Positions 10,166 through 20,932 are shown, counted from the first letter of the stretch. The stretch is 64,000 bases of DNA from an uncultured cyanobacterium (GCA_903871775.1 CAIQIA010000027.1:124001-188000); one strand, 5' to 3'. Notes: generated from the letters alone by a model not told the origin. Program-made: numbers and translations.

Positions 10166-10331
10166 ACCACCAGGGGGTGAGCAGCAGAACGACCACAGCG
10201 AGGCGGTGGTGCCCCATCGCGTAGAACACCGACGTCCAGGTGAAATGCTGGGCCATCAGGGCCAGCTCGGAACGCAGGTCCAGGAGGGCGAGAAGGGCGA
10301 GAAGCAGGGTCAGGAACCGCGGCTGCCTCAT
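10125..10331 (-). CDS. Small two-TM hypothetical protein downstream of secF
   Basis: 68 aa, MRQPRFLTLLLALLALLDLRSELALMAQHFTWTSVFYAMGHHRLAVVVLLLTPWWF; start overlaps the secF stop by 4 nt. Confidence 0.65.
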   Translation of the reverse strand: MRQPRFLTLLLALLALLDLRSELALMAQHFTWTSVFYAMGHHRLAVVVLLLTPWWFRGGRVRAGSSDP

Positions 10332-11293
10332 GCGGGGGCTCCGCTTTCGGGGCCGGGACGACGGGGGCTGAGGCGACCACCCAGGAGGGGCAACAGGGGA
10401 GGAACCACGCCGATACTGGACCAGCTGCCCACGGCCACCCCGATGGCCAGGGCCACGGCGAACCAGAAGAGGGTCTGCCCGCCGAAGAAGACCAGCGCCA
10501 GGATCGGCAGCTCGGTGGTGAACGAGGTGTAGAGGGAACGGGTGAGGGTGCCGGCCACGGCCCTGTCCACCTGATCGTCGAGGGTCAGGTCAGGGAGCAC
10601 CTGCTGCTGTTCACGGATGCGGTCGAACACAACGACGGTGTCGTTGACCGAGTAACCGGCCAGGGTGAGCAGGGCCACGGCGAAGAGGCTGTCGACCTCC
10701 ACACCCGCCAGAAGCCCCAGCCAGGCGAACACCCCCGTGGTGATCAGCACATCGTGGGCGAGACAGAAGAGGGCCAGGACCGCATAGAGGCGGTCGTACC
10801 GGGCTGTGATGAAAAGGGCCACCCCCAGGAAGCTCACCACCAGGGCCAGCATGCTGCTCTGCAGCAGCTGTCGTCCGAGCACCGGACCGATGGTGTCGAT
10901 GCGGGTGCCGCTGGGATCCAGGGGCCCGGCCAGGCGGTTGAGGCTTTCGACCACCTCGCCGCTCTCGGCGGGGGTGAGGGCCGCCAGTCGCAGGGCGATG
11001 GCCCGCCCACCATCCAGCAGCTGGACCGAAGCGGGATGGGCAAGGCTGCGGGCCACGACTTCACCGCTGAGGCTGCCGCAGCTGTCACCGCAGCGGCGCT
11101 CGACCTGGATGGCGGTGCCACCGGTGAAATCAAGACCCGGACGGACGGGAGCACCGATGGGCGATGACCAGGAGAGGATCACCCCCAGCAGACTCACGAT
11201 CAGCAGAACGGCAGTGATCGCAAAACTGAGGCGCCGATGGCGGGTGACCCGGAAGCGGGGCTCCCGCAGCAGGGCACCGGTGGAGGACGTCAT
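10328..11293 (-). CDS. secF: Protein translocase subunit SecF
   Basis: GLDFTGGTAIQV; YSVNDTVVVFDRIREQ; TRSLYTSFTTELPILALVFFGG. Confidence 0.96.
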   Translation of the reverse strand: MTSSTGALLREPRFRVTRHRRLSFAITAVLLIVSLLGVILSWSSPIGAPVRPGLDFTGGTAIQVERRCGDSCGSLSGEVVARSLAHPASVQLLDGGRAIALRLAALTPAESGEVVESLNRLAGPLDPSGTRIDTIGPVLGRQLLQSSMLALVVSFLGVALFITARYDRLYAVLALFCLAHDVLITTGVFAWLGLLAGVEVDSLFAVALLTLAGYSVNDTVVVFDRIREQQQVLPDLTLDDQVDRAVAGTLTRSLYTSFTTELPILALVFFGGQTLFWFAVALAIGVAVGSWSSIGVVPPLLPLLGGRLSPRRPGPESGAPA

Positions 11294-12768
11294 CGCTGGG
11301 GGACCACGGGGAGGAAGAGACCTGGCCGCCGCAGGGCCGGGTAGGTGAGCAGCATCCGCAGCAGGGTGCGGGTGCAGGTGAGGGCGGTGAAGAGGCTGAG
11401 CAGCACCCCCACAGACAGGGTGACGGCAAAGCCCCGCACGAGGCCGCTGCCGAGCCAGCCGAGGGCGATGCAGCTGATCAGGGTGGTGACGTGGCCATCG
11501 AAGATGGAGGCGAAGGCCCGGGAGAAGCCGGCATCGACCGCCCGGAAGAGGGTCTGACCGTCCTGCAGCTCTTCCTTGGTCCTTTCAAAGATCAGGATGT
11601 TGGCATCAACGGCCATGCCCACTGAAAGGATGAAACCGGCGATGCCCGGCAGGGTGAGGGTGACCGGGATCAGGGCGTAGATCGCGAGGTTGAACACGGC
11701 ATAAAGCAGCAGCGCCACGACCGCCGTCAGGCCTGGGAGGCGATAGATGACCACCATGAAGACGGCGACCATGGCGATGCCGGCCAGGGCCGCCACAAGG
11801 CTGCTGCGGATGTTGACGGCCCCGAGGGTGGGTCCGACGGAACGGTTCTCGATGATCTCGACCGGCAGGGGCAGGGCGCCGCCCCGCAGCTGGACCTCCA
11901 GCTCCCGCGCTTCTTCAGCCGTGAAGCGACCGCTGATCGTGGCGGCCCCTCCAGTGATGCCTGCGGTGGCGAACTGCGGGCCGACACTGGCTTCACTGAT
12001 CGGGCGTCCGTCGAGGGTGATGCCGAGCATCCGGCGGCTGCCGGCGATCTCCTTGGTGAGGGCGGCGAACTGCTCGCCCCCCTTGGGATCAAAGCGCAGG
12101 GTTACCTCCCAGAAGGGGCTGTTGGCCTGCTGCTGCCGGCCTGCATCGATGAGATGGGTGCCGGTGAGCTGGGGAGGGCCGAAGAGGGTGATCAGACGAC
12201 GGTCACTCTCGGCCTGGAGCCGCTCCAGCTGTCTGGTCTCGTTCTCTCCTTCGGGGGCCGGCAGTCCCAGCTCCTTGAGGGTGTCCCGGAGGGGGCCCTG
12301 GAGGTCAGCCGCGGCGTTGGGGTCGTCGGCCGATGCCGCCGACCGGCCGGCCAGCTGGGCCTGCCGGGCCTGGATGATCTGGCGCAGTTTGAGCAGACCG
12401 GTCATGGTCGACTCGGTGCCGGGCTTCTGGGTGCGGAAATCCAGCACCGCCGTGGTGCCGAGCACGGCCGCCGCACTGCGGGGGTCCTGAACGCCCGGCA
12501 GCTGGACGACGATGCGGTCGTTTCCGGCGGTGGTGAGGGTGGCCTCCGACACGCCAAGGCCGTTCACCCGTCGTTCAAGGACGCTGCGCACGGCCTCCAG
12601 TTCCGCGGGTCCCACCGTCGTGATCCGTCCTGCGGGCTGCAGCTGCAGCGTCAGCTGGCTGCCCCCCCGCAGGTCGAGGCCCAGGGACAGGGGAAGGGAT
12701 CGCAGCACGAGCAGGCTGCCGATGGCCAGCGCCAGGATCAGCGCCAGCCATCCCTGGGAGCGGTTCAT
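11290..12768 (-). CDS. secD: Protein translocase subunit SecD
   Basis: [56 protein letters not shown]. Confidence 0.97.
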   Translation of the reverse strand: MNRSQGWLALILALAIGSLLVLRSLPLSLGLDLRGGSQLTLQLQPAGRITTVGPAELEAVRSVLERRVNGLGVSEATLTTAGNDRIVVQLPGVQDPRSAAAVLGTTAVLDFRTQKPGTESTMTGLLKLRQIIQARQAQLAGRSAASADDPNAAADLQGPLRDTLKELGLPAPEGENETRQLERLQAESDRRLITLFGPPQLTGTHLIDAGRQQQANSPFWEVTLRFDPKGGEQFAALTKEIAGSRRMLGITLDGRPISEASVGPQFATAGITGGAATISGRFTAEEARELEVQLRGGALPLPVEIIENRSVGPTLGAVNIRSSLVAALAGIAMVAVFMVVIYRLPGLTAVVALLLYAVFNLAIYALIPVTLTLPGIAGFILSVGMAVDANILIFERTKEELQDGQTLFRAVDAGFSRAFASIFDGHVTTLISCIALGWLGSGLVRGFAVTLSVGVLLSLFTALTCTRTLLRMLLTYPALRRPGLFLPVVPQR

Positions 12769-13742
12769 CGCTGAACGAGACGCTGGACGGTCTCGACGAT
12801 CTGATGGGGCTGAATGATCGTCAGGTTCTCAAGCTTGCCGTTGTAAGGCGTGGGGATGTCCTGGCTGGAGAGCCGCACGGGGGGGGCATCCAGTTCGTCA
12901 AAGCACTGCTCGGTGATCAGGGCGATCAGCTCGGCGGCAATGCCACCGGTCTTCATGCATTCCTCCACGATCACCACCCGGTGGGTCTTGGCGATCGAAC
13001 GGCTGATGGCCTCCATGTCGAAGGGCTTGAGGCTGATCAGATCGATCAGTTCAGGGTCGTAGCCCTGGTCGACCAGCTGCTTGACGGCCGCTTCGCAATG
13101 GTGGCGCATCCGTGAGTAGGTCAGCAGGGTCACGTCACGGCCTTCCCGCACCATTTCGGCCCGGTCAAGGGCGCAGGTGTAGTCGCCAGCGGGAATCTCC
13201 TCGCTGAGGTTGTAGAGCAGCACATGCTCGAAGAAAAGCACCGGGTTGTTGTCACGGATGGCTGCTTTCATCAGCCCCTTCGCATTGGTCGGGGTGCTGC
13301 AGGCCACGATCTTGATGCCAGGAACCGCGTGGAAATAGGCCTCCAGTCGCTGGCTGTGTTCGGCGCCGAGCTGACGGCCGACACCGCCGGGACCACGGAC
13401 CACGGTGGGGATGGTGAAGTTGCCGCCGCTGGTGTAGCGCAGCATCCCCATGTTGTTAGAGATCTGGTTGAAGGCGAGCAGCAGGAAACCCATGTTCATG
13501 CCTTCGACGATGGGTCGAAGGCCTGTCATGGCGGCCCCGACGGCCATGCCCGTGAAGCTGTTCTCGGCGATCGGGGTGTCGAGAACCCGCAGTTCACCGT
13601 ATTTCTCGTACAGACCCTTGGACACCTTGTACGAGCCTCCGTACTGACCGACGTCCTCACCCATCACGCAGATATGGGGATCACGGGCCATCTCTTCATC
13701 GATGGCATCCCGGAGGGCGTTGAAGAGCAGGGTTTCAGCCAC
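12765..13742 (-). CDS. pdhB: Pyruvate dehydrogenase E1 component, beta subunit
   Basis: 325 aa transketolase-like: [59 protein letters not shown]. Confidence 0.96.
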   Translation of the reverse strand: MAETLLFNALRDAIDEEMARDPHICVMGEDVGQYGGSYKVSKGLYEKYGELRVLDTPIAENSFTGMAVGAAMTGLRPIVEGMNMGFLLLAFNQISNNMGMLRYTSGGNFTIPTVVRGPGGVGRQLGAEHSQRLEAYFHAVPGIKIVACSTPTNAKGLMKAAIRDNNPVLFFEHVLLYNLSEEIPAGDYTCALDRAEMVREGRDVTLLTYSRMRHHCEAAVKQLVDQGYDPELIDLISLKPFDMEAISRSIAKTHRVVIVEECMKTGGIAAELIALITEQCFDELDAPPVRLSSQDIPTPYNGKLENLTIIQPHQIVETVQRLVQR

Positions 13743-13833
13743 AGGTCACAGGGCAGCACGGCAGGCCGGCGGGCCGGCAGGGGGCCAACCTATCAGCGGC
13801 CCGCCGTTCCGATCTGCCCGGCCGTGGGTCGGC

Positions 13834-13929
13834 TCAGCCGCCGGCGGCGAAGGTGGTGAGCAGCAGGACCGACAGCAGCAGCCCGGGGGACAGGAGCAGA
13901 GCCAACAGGCCCAGGTCGTGGGGGGTCAT
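13834..13929 (-). CDS. Putative 31-aa single-TM small protein
   Basis: ATG at 13929, MTPHDLGLLALLLSPGLLLSVLLLTTFAAGG*, sitting between DUF3082 and pdhB on the same strand; weak Shine-Dalgarno. Confidence 0.5.
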   Translation of the reverse strand: MTPHDLGLLALLLSPGLLLSVLLLTTFAAGG

Positions 13930-13952
13930 GGCAGAGGCACCGACATCCAAGG

Positions 13953-14270
13953 CTAGGCAGCGGGGGGCGGGCTGGCAGGCCAGAGGCGACGGAGGCCCAG
14001 CAGCAGCAGGCCCGCTGCGATCAGCAGAAAGGTGAAGCAAGCCAGACAGGCGCTGCCCACGAGCAAGGTCTTGACCGCCACCGCGATCGACTGGGCGACG
14101 GGCTGGCTGTAGGCGGGCGGATGGGTGCCGTAGTAATGGATCATCCGTGAGGTGATCAGCAGAGCCAGGGCGGCGAAGCCGGCGCTGGTGAGGCTGCCGG
14201 CGAAGCAGCGCAGGGGACCGGGCCTGTCGCTGTCGCCCTTGACCGGGGACTCGGAAGGTGTCTCGCTCAT
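13953..14270 (-). CDS. DUF3082 family two-TM protein
   Basis: 105 aa; [27 protein letters not shown]...; ATGA overlap with the ispE stop. Confidence 0.8.
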   Translation of the reverse strand: MSETPSESPVKGDSDRPGPLRCFAGSLTSAGFAALALLITSRMIHYYGTHPPAYSQPVAQSIAVAVKTLLVGSACLACFTFLLIAAGLLLLGLRRLWPASPPPAA

Positions 14271-15250
14271 GGGGCGGCGGCGGCGATCGGGGAGCTGGCA
14301 CCGCGGAAGCTGCTGACCCAGGTCTGCAGTCCTGCGGTGGTGGTGGTGGCGGCGAGGCCGTCGGCGGCGCGGCGGGCGGCCTCGGGATCGTCAAAGAGGC
14401 CAAAGAGGGTCGGACCCGAACCGCTCATGGCCAGGGCCCGCAGGCCAGGGGCCGTGGCGAGCCGTTCAAGACCGCTCCGCACCGATGGAACAGCGGGGGC
14501 AACCACCCGCTGGAGATCGTTGCAGAGGGCCAGTGGAGCGTCGCCGGACAGCCAGGGGACGGAGCCGCGGACCCGCTGCCGCAGGGCCCCGCGGCGGGGC
14601 TCGAAGGACTGCTCGCCGCTGCCGTAGCCACCCCCCAGCTGCTCACGGCAGAGGCGGTAGGCCCAGGGGGTCGAGACGCTCACCTGCGGGTCCTTGAGCA
14701 GCAGCACCCCCATGGGGGGCAGGTCGGGCAGCGGCTCGAGGCGTTCGCCCCGGCCGAAGCACAGCTGGGTGCCCCCCTGAAGGCAGAAGGGCACATCGGA
14801 GCCGATCGCCGCCGCCAGCCGTTCGAGCACCGCGGTGGACGGCGAGAGATTCCAGAGGCGGCTGAGGCCCAGCAGGGCGGCGGCCGCATCGCTTGACCCC
14901 CCCGCCAGCCCGGCCCCGATGGGGATGCGCTTGCGCAGATGGATCGCAGCCCCCAGCTCCGGACGGCCGGCGTCCCGGCGCAGGGCTTCAGCCGCCCGCA
15001 GGATCAGGTTGTCGCCATCTAGGGGCAACGGCCCGGCGGACGACTCCAGGCTCAGCCTCAGCTCCCCCTCCGGCAGTCGCTCAAAGGTCAGCTGATCGGT
15101 CAGATCGATGGTCTGCATCACCATCGCCAGCTCATGGAAGCCATCGGGCCGCAGCCCCAGCACCTCCAGGTGCAGGTTGATCTTGGCGGGAGCGTCCAGC
15201 TGCACGGAGCTCAAGGGTCTTGGGGCAGGGCGCGCGCCAACGCTACCCAT
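14267..15250 (-). CDS. ispE: 4-diphosphocytidyl-2-C-methyl-D-erythritol kinase (IspE)
   Basis: [54 protein letters not shown]. Confidence 0.95.
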   Translation of the reverse strand: MGSVGARPAPRPLSSVQLDAPAKINLHLEVLGLRPDGFHELAMVMQTIDLTDQLTFERLPEGELRLSLESSAGPLPLDGDNLILRAAEALRRDAGRPELGAAIHLRKRIPIGAGLAGGSSDAAAALLGLSRLWNLSPSTAVLERLAAAIGSDVPFCLQGGTQLCFGRGERLEPLPDLPPMGVLLLKDPQVSVSTPWAYRLCREQLGGGYGSGEQSFEPRRGALRQRVRGSVPWLSGDAPLALCNDLQRVVAPAVPSVRSGLERLATAPGLRALAMSGSGPTLFGLFDDPEAARRAADGLAATTTTAGLQTWVSSFRGASSPIAAAAP

Positions 15251-16029
15251 TGCCCGGGCGCCAGCTCCTGGGGGCGCTGGTCCAGGCGGATGCCCAGCGG
15301 TTCAGCCAGGGCCGCCAGGCGGTCGATCGGCAGCAGGCTCGCCAGGGTGTTGCGCAGCATCTTGCGCCGGCCGGCGAAGGCCAGGGCCAGCAGCTGTTCC
15401 ACCCGGCGGGCGTCCTCCGGCCGGAGCAGGGGCTGGGGATGGGGGTGCAGACGGATGACCTCGGACATCACCCGGGGGGGCGGGCGGAAACAGCGGGGGG
15501 GCACCAGACACACCGATTCGGCCTCAGCCAGCAGCTGCACCCGCACGCTCAGGGCCCCGAAGGCGCTCGACCCCGGGCGGGCCCGCAGGCGTTCGGCCAC
15601 CTCGTGCTGCACGAGCAGCACCAGCCGGTCCAGCTGGCGCCAGGCGGGGCGGTCGAGGCGGCCCAGGAGCCGCTGCAGCAGGGGGCCTGTGATGTTGTAA
15701 GGGATGTTGGCAACCACCTTCTCGACCTCCGGCAGGGGGATCTCGAGGGCATCGCCCTGCTGAAGCTGAAAGCGTTCGTCGCCGCCGAACCGTTGCCGCA
15801 GCCCATCCACCAGATCACGGTCCAGCTCGATCGCGTGCAGGACTGCGATCGGAGCGTCCAGCAGAACGGCCGTGAGCGCCCCCTGGCCGGGACCGATCTC
15901 GAGCACCCGATCCTGGGGGCTCAGATCGGCCGCTGCAGCGATGCGGTTGAGCACAGCCCGGTCGTGCAGCCAGTGCTGGCCGAAGCGGCGGCGGGCCCGG
16001 TGTGGGGAGGGATGGACCATCGCTCCCAT
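15211..16029 (-). CDS. rsmA: 16S rRNA (A1518/A1519) dimethyltransferase (RsmA/KsgA)
   Basis: [37 protein letters not shown]. Confidence 0.95.
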   Translation of the reverse strand: MGAMVHPSPHRARRRFGQHWLHDRAVLNRIAAAADLSPQDRVLEIGPGQGALTAVLLDAPIAVLHAIELDRDLVDGLRQRFGGDERFQLQQGDALEIPLPEVEKVVANIPYNITGPLLQRLLGRLDRPAWRQLDRLVLLVQHEVAERLRARPGSSAFGALSVRVQLLAEAESVCLVPPRCFRPPPRVMSEVIRLHPHPQPLLRPEDARRVEQLLALAFAGRRKMLRNTLASLLPIDRLAALAEPLGIRLDQRPQELAPGQWVALARALPQDP

Positions 16030-16044
16030 GCTGCCCGAGGGGGT

Positions 16045-16410
16045 TCACAGGTCAGGCAGCCGCAGCCAACGCACCGCCCAGGGGGATGGTCCCAGCCGCA
16101 CCAGCGCCAGCACCACCTCCACCGGCAGCAGCGCCTGCTCGGGGTGGGCGGCCAGCCAGCAGGCGTAACTGCGATGCAGGCGTCGGCCCTGGCCCTGGCT
16201 CAGCCGTCGGCTGCCCCACAGATCCGGCCCGGCGGCCCGGCGGGCCTTGACCTCGACCAGCAGCAGACGGCCGGGCTTGGTCAACAGCAGATCGATCTCA
16301 CCCCAGCGGCAGCGCCAGTTCTGCTCCAGCAGCGACCAGCCCCGCCCCTGGAGCAGCGCCAGAACCCGCCCCTCGGCGGCCCGCCCGGCGGCGGCGCGGC
16401 CATCAGCCAT
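16045..16410 (-). CDS. YraN/UPF0102 family endonuclease-like protein
   Basis: 121 aa; LLEQNWRCRWGEIDLLLTK...LLLVEVKAR. Confidence 0.88.
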   Translation of the reverse strand: MADGRAAAGRAAEGRVLALLQGRGWSLLEQNWRCRWGEIDLLLTKPGRLLLVEVKARRAAGPDLWGSRRLSQGQGRRLHRSYACWLAAHPEQALLPVEVVLALVRLGPSPWAVRWLRLPDL

Positions 16411-16463
16411 CGCAACGGTCCCAGTCGTTCAGGCCTAGGGTTCCCCCAGCTCTGCCGTCTTCG

Positions 16464-16961
16464 ATGGCCCCTGTCCTGCGGCCGGTCCAGCGCCTGCTGG
16501 CGGCCCTCCTTCTGGCCGCTGTGCTGATCGTCGCCCCCACCGGGCGGGCCAGCGCCGCCATGGATTACGCCAAACAGGCCCTGATCGGCGCCGACTTCCA
16601 TGGGGCCGACCTGCGGGACACCACCTTCAATCTCACCAACCTGCGCTCCGCCGATTTCGAAGGGGCTGATCTGCGCGGAGCGAGCCTCTTCGGAGCCAAG
16701 CTGCAGGAGGCCAACCTGCGGGGAGCGGACCTGCGGGGGGCCACCCTCGATTCGGCCGTGTTCGAGGGCACTGACCTGCGGGATGCCGTTCTGGCCGACG
16801 CCTTCGCCTTCAACACCAAATTCCGGCAGGTGAAGGCCGACGGGGCCGACTTCAGCAACGTCTCCCTCCGCGCCGACGCCCTGGCGGCCCTCTGCGCCGA
16901 GGTGGCTGGTGTCAACCCGACCACCGGTCTGGCCACCCGCGACACCCTCGGCTGCCCCTGA
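16464..16961 (+). CDS. Secreted/lumenal pentapeptide repeat protein
   Basis: Signal peptide then ADFHGADLRDTTFNLTNLRSADFEGADLRGASLFGAKLQEANLRGADLRGA. Confidence 0.9.
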   Translation: MAPVLRPVQRLLAALLLAAVLIVAPTGRASAAMDYAKQALIGADFHGADLRDTTFNLTNLRSADFEGADLRGASLFGAKLQEANLRGADLRGATLDSAVFEGTDLRDAVLADAFAFNTKFRQVKADGADFSNVSLRADALAALCAEVAGVNPTTGLATRDTLGCP

Positions 16962-16964
16962 CCG

Positions 16965-17372
16965 ATGGCCTTCGATCCCCGCAGCCGCGAACGGCTCGAA
17001 GCCCTGGGACGGCGTCTGCCTGAACCGCTGCCATCGCCCCAGCCCAAGGGTCCGCCACCGGCCAGCCGTCGCCAGCACGCCATCGAGACCGAGGACGATC
17101 CGGCGAAGCTCTTCGGAGAACTGATGCGTGCCAGCCCCGATGGCACGGTCCCCGACCACCTGTTGCAGCGGCTCCGCGATCTGGAACGCCCCCGCAGCGC
17201 CCCGCGAGGCAGCACGGGCACCCCAGGCAACAACCCCAAAGCGGCGGCGGCCGAGGCCGATGACCCCTACCGGGCCTTCCAGGAACTGCTGCTCGAAGAG
17301 CATGAAGAACCGCTGGGTCCGGCCCCTCAGCCGACGCCGGGCAGACGACGGCGGTCCAGGGCTTCGAGGTAG
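16965..17372 (+). CDS. Hypothetical protein, 135 aa
   Basis: MAFDPRSRERLEALGRRLPEP...DDPAKLFGELMRASPDGTVPDHLLQRLRDLE; low-complexity C-terminal part. Confidence 0.65.
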   Translation: MAFDPRSRERLEALGRRLPEPLPSPQPKGPPPASRRQHAIETEDDPAKLFGELMRASPDGTVPDHLLQRLRDLERPRSAPRGSTGTPGNNPKAAAAEADDPYRAFQELLLEEHEEPLGPAPQPTPGRRRRSRASR

Positions 17373-19378
17373 CGCCGTTCGCTGTAGTAGTCGCTCTGGA
17401 AGCGCAGGGCCTCGGCGTTGAGCGTCGTGAAGAGCTGGTCGATGCGCTCCTCCATCACCATCCCTGTGCTGGTGTCGGGCTGCGGATCCGCCCCCCGGGC
17501 CTCGTCCTGCAGCAGCACGGCGATGCAGGCCTCGAGGCTCTGCAGCCTCTGGCTGCGCCAGGCATCCAGCAGGTGGCGACAGCGACGGAGAACCCGCTGG
17601 CGTTCGAGGCTGGCAACGGTGCCGTGCAGCTGCTCGAGGGGCCGTTCCAGCAGGATCTGCTGCAGCTCCCCTGGTTCGAGCAGCGTGGTCAGGCGCTGGA
17701 GCAGCGAGGGGTCGTCCCCCAGCAGCCGGTCGGTCAGACGGTCCACCAGGTCATCGGCGGCGAGGGCATCGGCGGCATCGCTGCCACGGCTGATGGCCTC
17801 GAGGCCGCCGGCGCCGATCCGTTCCTCTTCCAGTTCGGCGATGCGGGCCCAGAGACGCCGGTGGTGGGAGACGCCGAAATCCTCCAGATCCCGCTGCCGC
17901 AGCTCCTGGCGCAGGGTGGCCCGCAGGGACGGGCAGTGCAGGTAGAGCCGCAGCAGGGCCGCCTCGGCCCGGTCCCGGGAGCCGGCCTCGAGGGGCTGCT
18001 CATACCGCCTGGACCGGCCGTGCCAGCGCTGCCCCTTCACCTGCTGTCGCAGGTCCTCCTCAAGCTGAAGCGCCAGCCGCGCCTGCCCCCCGGCAAGGCG
18101 TTCGGCCACCTGCTGCAGGTAATGGCTGCGCAGGGCCGACTGGGGCAGTTTGCCCAGCAGCTCGACCAGCGCCTGGACCGCCTGCTGGAACTGGTCGGCG
18201 CGGGAGAGATCGCGGCCCACGAGCAGCTGGTCGATCTGCCAGTCGAGCCAGAGCGGCGCCTGATCCAGCAGGGCCAGATAGTCGGCAGGGCCATGGTGGC
18301 GCAGGAACTCGTCCGGGTCCTTCCCCTCCGGCAGGGGGAGCACCCGCAGCTCCAGCTGACCCTGCAGGGCCTGCTGCTCCACCTCGCCGATGGCCCGCTG
18401 GGCAGCCCGCACGCCGGCGCCATCGGCGTCGAAGTTCAGCACGATGCGCCGGCTTTCGCAGCAGCGGCAGAGCTGGGTGATCTGGTGGGCGCTGAGGGCG
18501 GTGCCCAGGGCCGCCACGGCGTGCTTCACCCCGGCGGCATGGAGGGCGATGGCATCGAAATAGCCCTCGACCACCACGGCGGTGTCGGCCCGGCGGATCG
18601 GGTCGGCCGCCTTGTCGAGGGCAAAGAGATGCCGCCCCTTCTCGAACACCTCGGTTTCGGGAGAGTTGAGGTATTTGGGTTCACGGCCATCGAGGCTGCG
18701 CCCCCCGAAGCCGATGATCCGTCCCTGGCGGTCGTGGATGGGCACCATCACCCGCCCGCGGAAACGGTCGTAGTGCCCCTGGCCCCCCTGCCTGGCCACC
18801 ACCAGCCCTGCGGCCTCCAGCAGATCGGTGCCGATGGCCTCGGTGGTCTGCAGATGCCGCAGCAGACCGTCCCAGCGGTCAGGGGCATAGCCGAGTTCGA
18901 AGCGGTCGATCGTCGCCTCCTCGAAGCCGCGGGTCTCCCGCAGATAGCTCAGGGCGGCGGCGCCGTCGGCCTGGCGCAACTGGCTGCGGAACCAGCCGCC
19001 GGCCAGGGCCAGCACCCGATGGAGCGACTCCCGCCGCGACAGCTGCTGCCGCAGACGTTCCTGCTGGGGAGCGTCGAGGGTCTCGACGGGCAGGCCATAG
19101 CGCCGCGCCAGCTCGAGCACCACCTCGGCGAAGCTCTGGCGCTTGAGCTCCATCAGGAACTTGAGGCTGTTGCCGCCGGCTCCGCAGGAGAAGCAGTAAT
19201 AAAACTGCTTGGCGGGCGAGACCGTCATCGAGGGGGACCGGTCCTCATGGAACGGACACAGCCCCACGTACTCGCGCCCGCGGCGGCGCAGCACCACGTG
19301 TTCGCCCACCACATCCACGATGTCGGCCCGTTCCTTGACGGCCTCGATCGTGCGGGGGTGGAGCCGGGGGACGGACAC
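17327..19378 (-). CDS. dnaG: DNA primase (DnaG)
   Basis: VPRLHPRTIEAVKERADIVDVVGEHV; zinc-finger CPFHEDRSPSMTVSPAKQFYYCFSCGAGG; Toprim VVVEGYFDAIALHAAG; GTG start taken at 19378. Confidence 0.95.
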   Translation of the reverse strand: MSVPRLHPRTIEAVKERADIVDVVGEHVVLRRRGREYVGLCPFHEDRSPSMTVSPAKQFYYCFSCGAGGNSLKFLMELKRQSFAEVVLELARRYGLPVETLDAPQQERLRQQLSRRESLHRVLALAGGWFRSQLRQADGAAALSYLRETRGFEEATIDRFELGYAPDRWDGLLRHLQTTEAIGTDLLEAAGLVVARQGGQGHYDRFRGRVMVPIHDRQGRIIGFGGRSLDGREPKYLNSPETEVFEKGRHLFALDKAADPIRRADTAVVVEGYFDAIALHAAGVKHAVAALGTALSAHQITQLCRCCESRRIVLNFDADGAGVRAAQRAIGEVEQQALQGQLELRVLPLPEGKDPDEFLRHHGPADYLALLDQAPLWLDWQIDQLLVGRDLSRADQFQQAVQALVELLGKLPQSALRSHYLQQVAERLAGGQARLALQLEEDLRQQVKGQRWHGRSRRYEQPLEAGSRDRAEAALLRLYLHCPSLRATLRQELRQRDLEDFGVSHHRRLWARIAELEEERIGAGGLEAISRGSDAADALAADDLVDRLTDRLLGDDPSLLQRLTTLLEPGELQQILLERPLEQLHGTVASLERQRVLRRCRHLLDAWRSQRLQSLEACIAVLLQDEARGADPQPDTSTGMVMEERIDQLFTTLNAEALRFQSDYYSERRYLEALDRRRLPGVG

Positions 19379-19430
19379 GGGGACGACCGGGGTCGGTCCA
19401 TTGTCCAGGCTGCTGCGGCCGGCACCAGCC

Positions 19431-19778
19431 TCAGGGCAGGGCAAACCGCAGCTGCCCCCCCTGCTGGAGGCTGAACACCCAGCTGCCGTCAGCGGCGGGG
19501 CGGAAGCGGCCGGGCAGGCGGTCGATGCGGGCCTCACCCCCTGCCGGTCGGGTCTCGATCACGCTGCGGCGGCCATCGGGCCAGAGCACGGTCAGCAGCA
19601 GCTCCCGCCCATCGCGCCAGCCCTCCAGCCGGCAACGCCCCGCCTCGATCCAGGGGCCTTCAGCCCGGCTCCAGGCACACCGCCGGTCGAACTGCAGATC
19701 CTCGGCCCGGGCCCCGGCCGCCGCCAGCAGCGGAATGAGCAGCAGCAGCGGCGTCAACCTGGCGGCGGAACCTGGCAT
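19431..19778 (-). CDS. Small secreted hypothetical protein
   Basis: 115 aa with signal peptide MPGSAARLTPLLLLIPLLAAAGARAEDLQFDRRC... Confidence 0.6.
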   Translation of the reverse strand: MPGSAARLTPLLLLIPLLAAAGARAEDLQFDRRCAWSRAEGPWIEAGRCRLEGWRDGRELLLTVLWPDGRRSVIETRPAGGEARIDRLPGRFRPAADGSWVFSLQQGGQLRFALP

Positions 19779-19823
19779 TGGGCGCCTGCGACCTCCCTTC
19801 GGTAGCGAGGGCTGGCGCTGAGG

Positions 19824-20246
19824 TCAACCCACGGGCAGGGGCAGGGGCCAGCTGCGCCATCCCGGCCGGTCGGGGTCGTCCCGCCGCAGCAATCGCCAGC
19901 TCTGGCCCCGTTCCCCGGGCAGCAGCCACACATCGAAGCTGGTGTCGGCCCGCAGGGGTTCACCGGCCAGGCGCCAGTCGAAACGGCCGCGCAGATGCCA
20001 GACCTGGCGCCCCTCCACCAGCTCCCGCCGCTGGCTGTCGAGGCGCACCCGCGACAGGGATGGGCTCTCGGCCGGTGTCGGGATCGCCAGCACCTCCGAC
20101 AACTCCTGGCGGGTGAGCTGCACCTGCAGGTCAAGGGCCCGCAACAGGGTCGAACGCGGTGGCTGGCCCACCGGACCGCAGGCCACGAGCAGCACGGCCA
20201 GCAGCAGGGCGGTCAGCAGGCGACCCAGGGCCTGCAGGGTCAACAT
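19824..20246 (-). CDS. Putative lipoprotein, 140 aa
   Basis: Lipobox-like LLLAVLLVACGPVG; ATG 20246. Confidence 0.7.
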   Translation of the reverse strand: MLTLQALGRLLTALLLAVLLVACGPVGQPPRSTLLRALDLQVQLTRQELSEVLAIPTPAESPSLSRVRLDSQRRELVEGRQVWHLRGRFDWRLAGEPLRADTSFDVWLLPGERGQSWRLLRRDDPDRPGWRSWPLPLPVG

Positions 20247-20267
20247 GGTCGGAGCACCGGGAGCGGC

Positions 20268-20885
20268 ATGATCGGGCGACTGCAGGGTCGGCTGGAGGAT
20301 CACTGGCAGGAGGGTGGACGCTGTGGGCTGCTGATCGTCTGTGGCGGCGTTGGCTACGAGGTGCAGGTGCCCCGCGGCTTGCATGAACGGCTGCCGATCG
20401 GCGCCCCGGCGACGGCCCTGACCCTGCACGTGCACCACGTCATCCGAGAGGACGCCAGCCTGCTGTTCGGCTTCGAGCGTAAGGACGAACGGGACCTGTT
20501 CCGGATGCTGCTCGGGGTGAGCGGCGTCGGACCCCAGGTGGCGATGGCCCTGGCCTCGACCCTCGAGCATGAGCAGCTGATCGCGGCGATCACCGCCGGT
20601 GATCTGGGCCGGCTGGGCCAGGCCCCTGGGGTGGGCAGGCGCACGGCGGAGCGGATCGTGGTCGACCTGCGCGACAAGCTGCCGCAGGCCCAGGCGAGCG
20701 GCGACCTCGCGGGGCCATCGGAGGGACCGGTGGAGCGGGAGGTGGAACGGACCCTGGCGGCCCTGGGTTACAGCGACGACGAGATCCGTCGGGCCCTCGG
20801 ACACAGCCACAACCCGGAGGACAGTGACGGCGTGGAGGCCCTGCTGCGCCGCTGCCTGGGTTGGCTCGCCCGCGAAGGGGCCTGA
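20268..20885 (+). CDS. ruvA: Holliday junction branch migration protein RuvA
   Basis: [13 protein letters not shown]...GVGYEVQVP...[17 protein letters not shown]...[18 protein letters not shown]. Confidence 0.97.
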   Translation: MIGRLQGRLEDHWQEGGRCGLLIVCGGVGYEVQVPRGLHERLPIGAPATALTLHVHHVIREDASLLFGFERKDERDLFRMLLGVSGVGPQVAMALASTLEHEQLIAAITAGDLGRLGQAPGVGRRTAERIVVDLRDKLPQAQASGDLAGPSEGPVEREVERTLAALGYSDDEIRRALGHSHNPEDSDGVEALLRRCLGWLAREGA

Positions 20886-20932
20886 GCCGCAAGGTACGAT
20901 GGAGGATTGCACCGACCGGTTTCGATCCGCGC

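Noticed and set aside
13834-13929. Calling the 31-aa peptide PsbM
   Set aside because: Only the N-terminal xDLG and size agree; the rest differs from PsbM sequences I know, so it was left unnamed.
17573-19474. 633-aa ORF antisense to dnaG
   Set aside because: Composition (Q/G/A/H-rich, no motif) is typical of GC-rich antisense frames; dnaG on the other strand has all its motifs.
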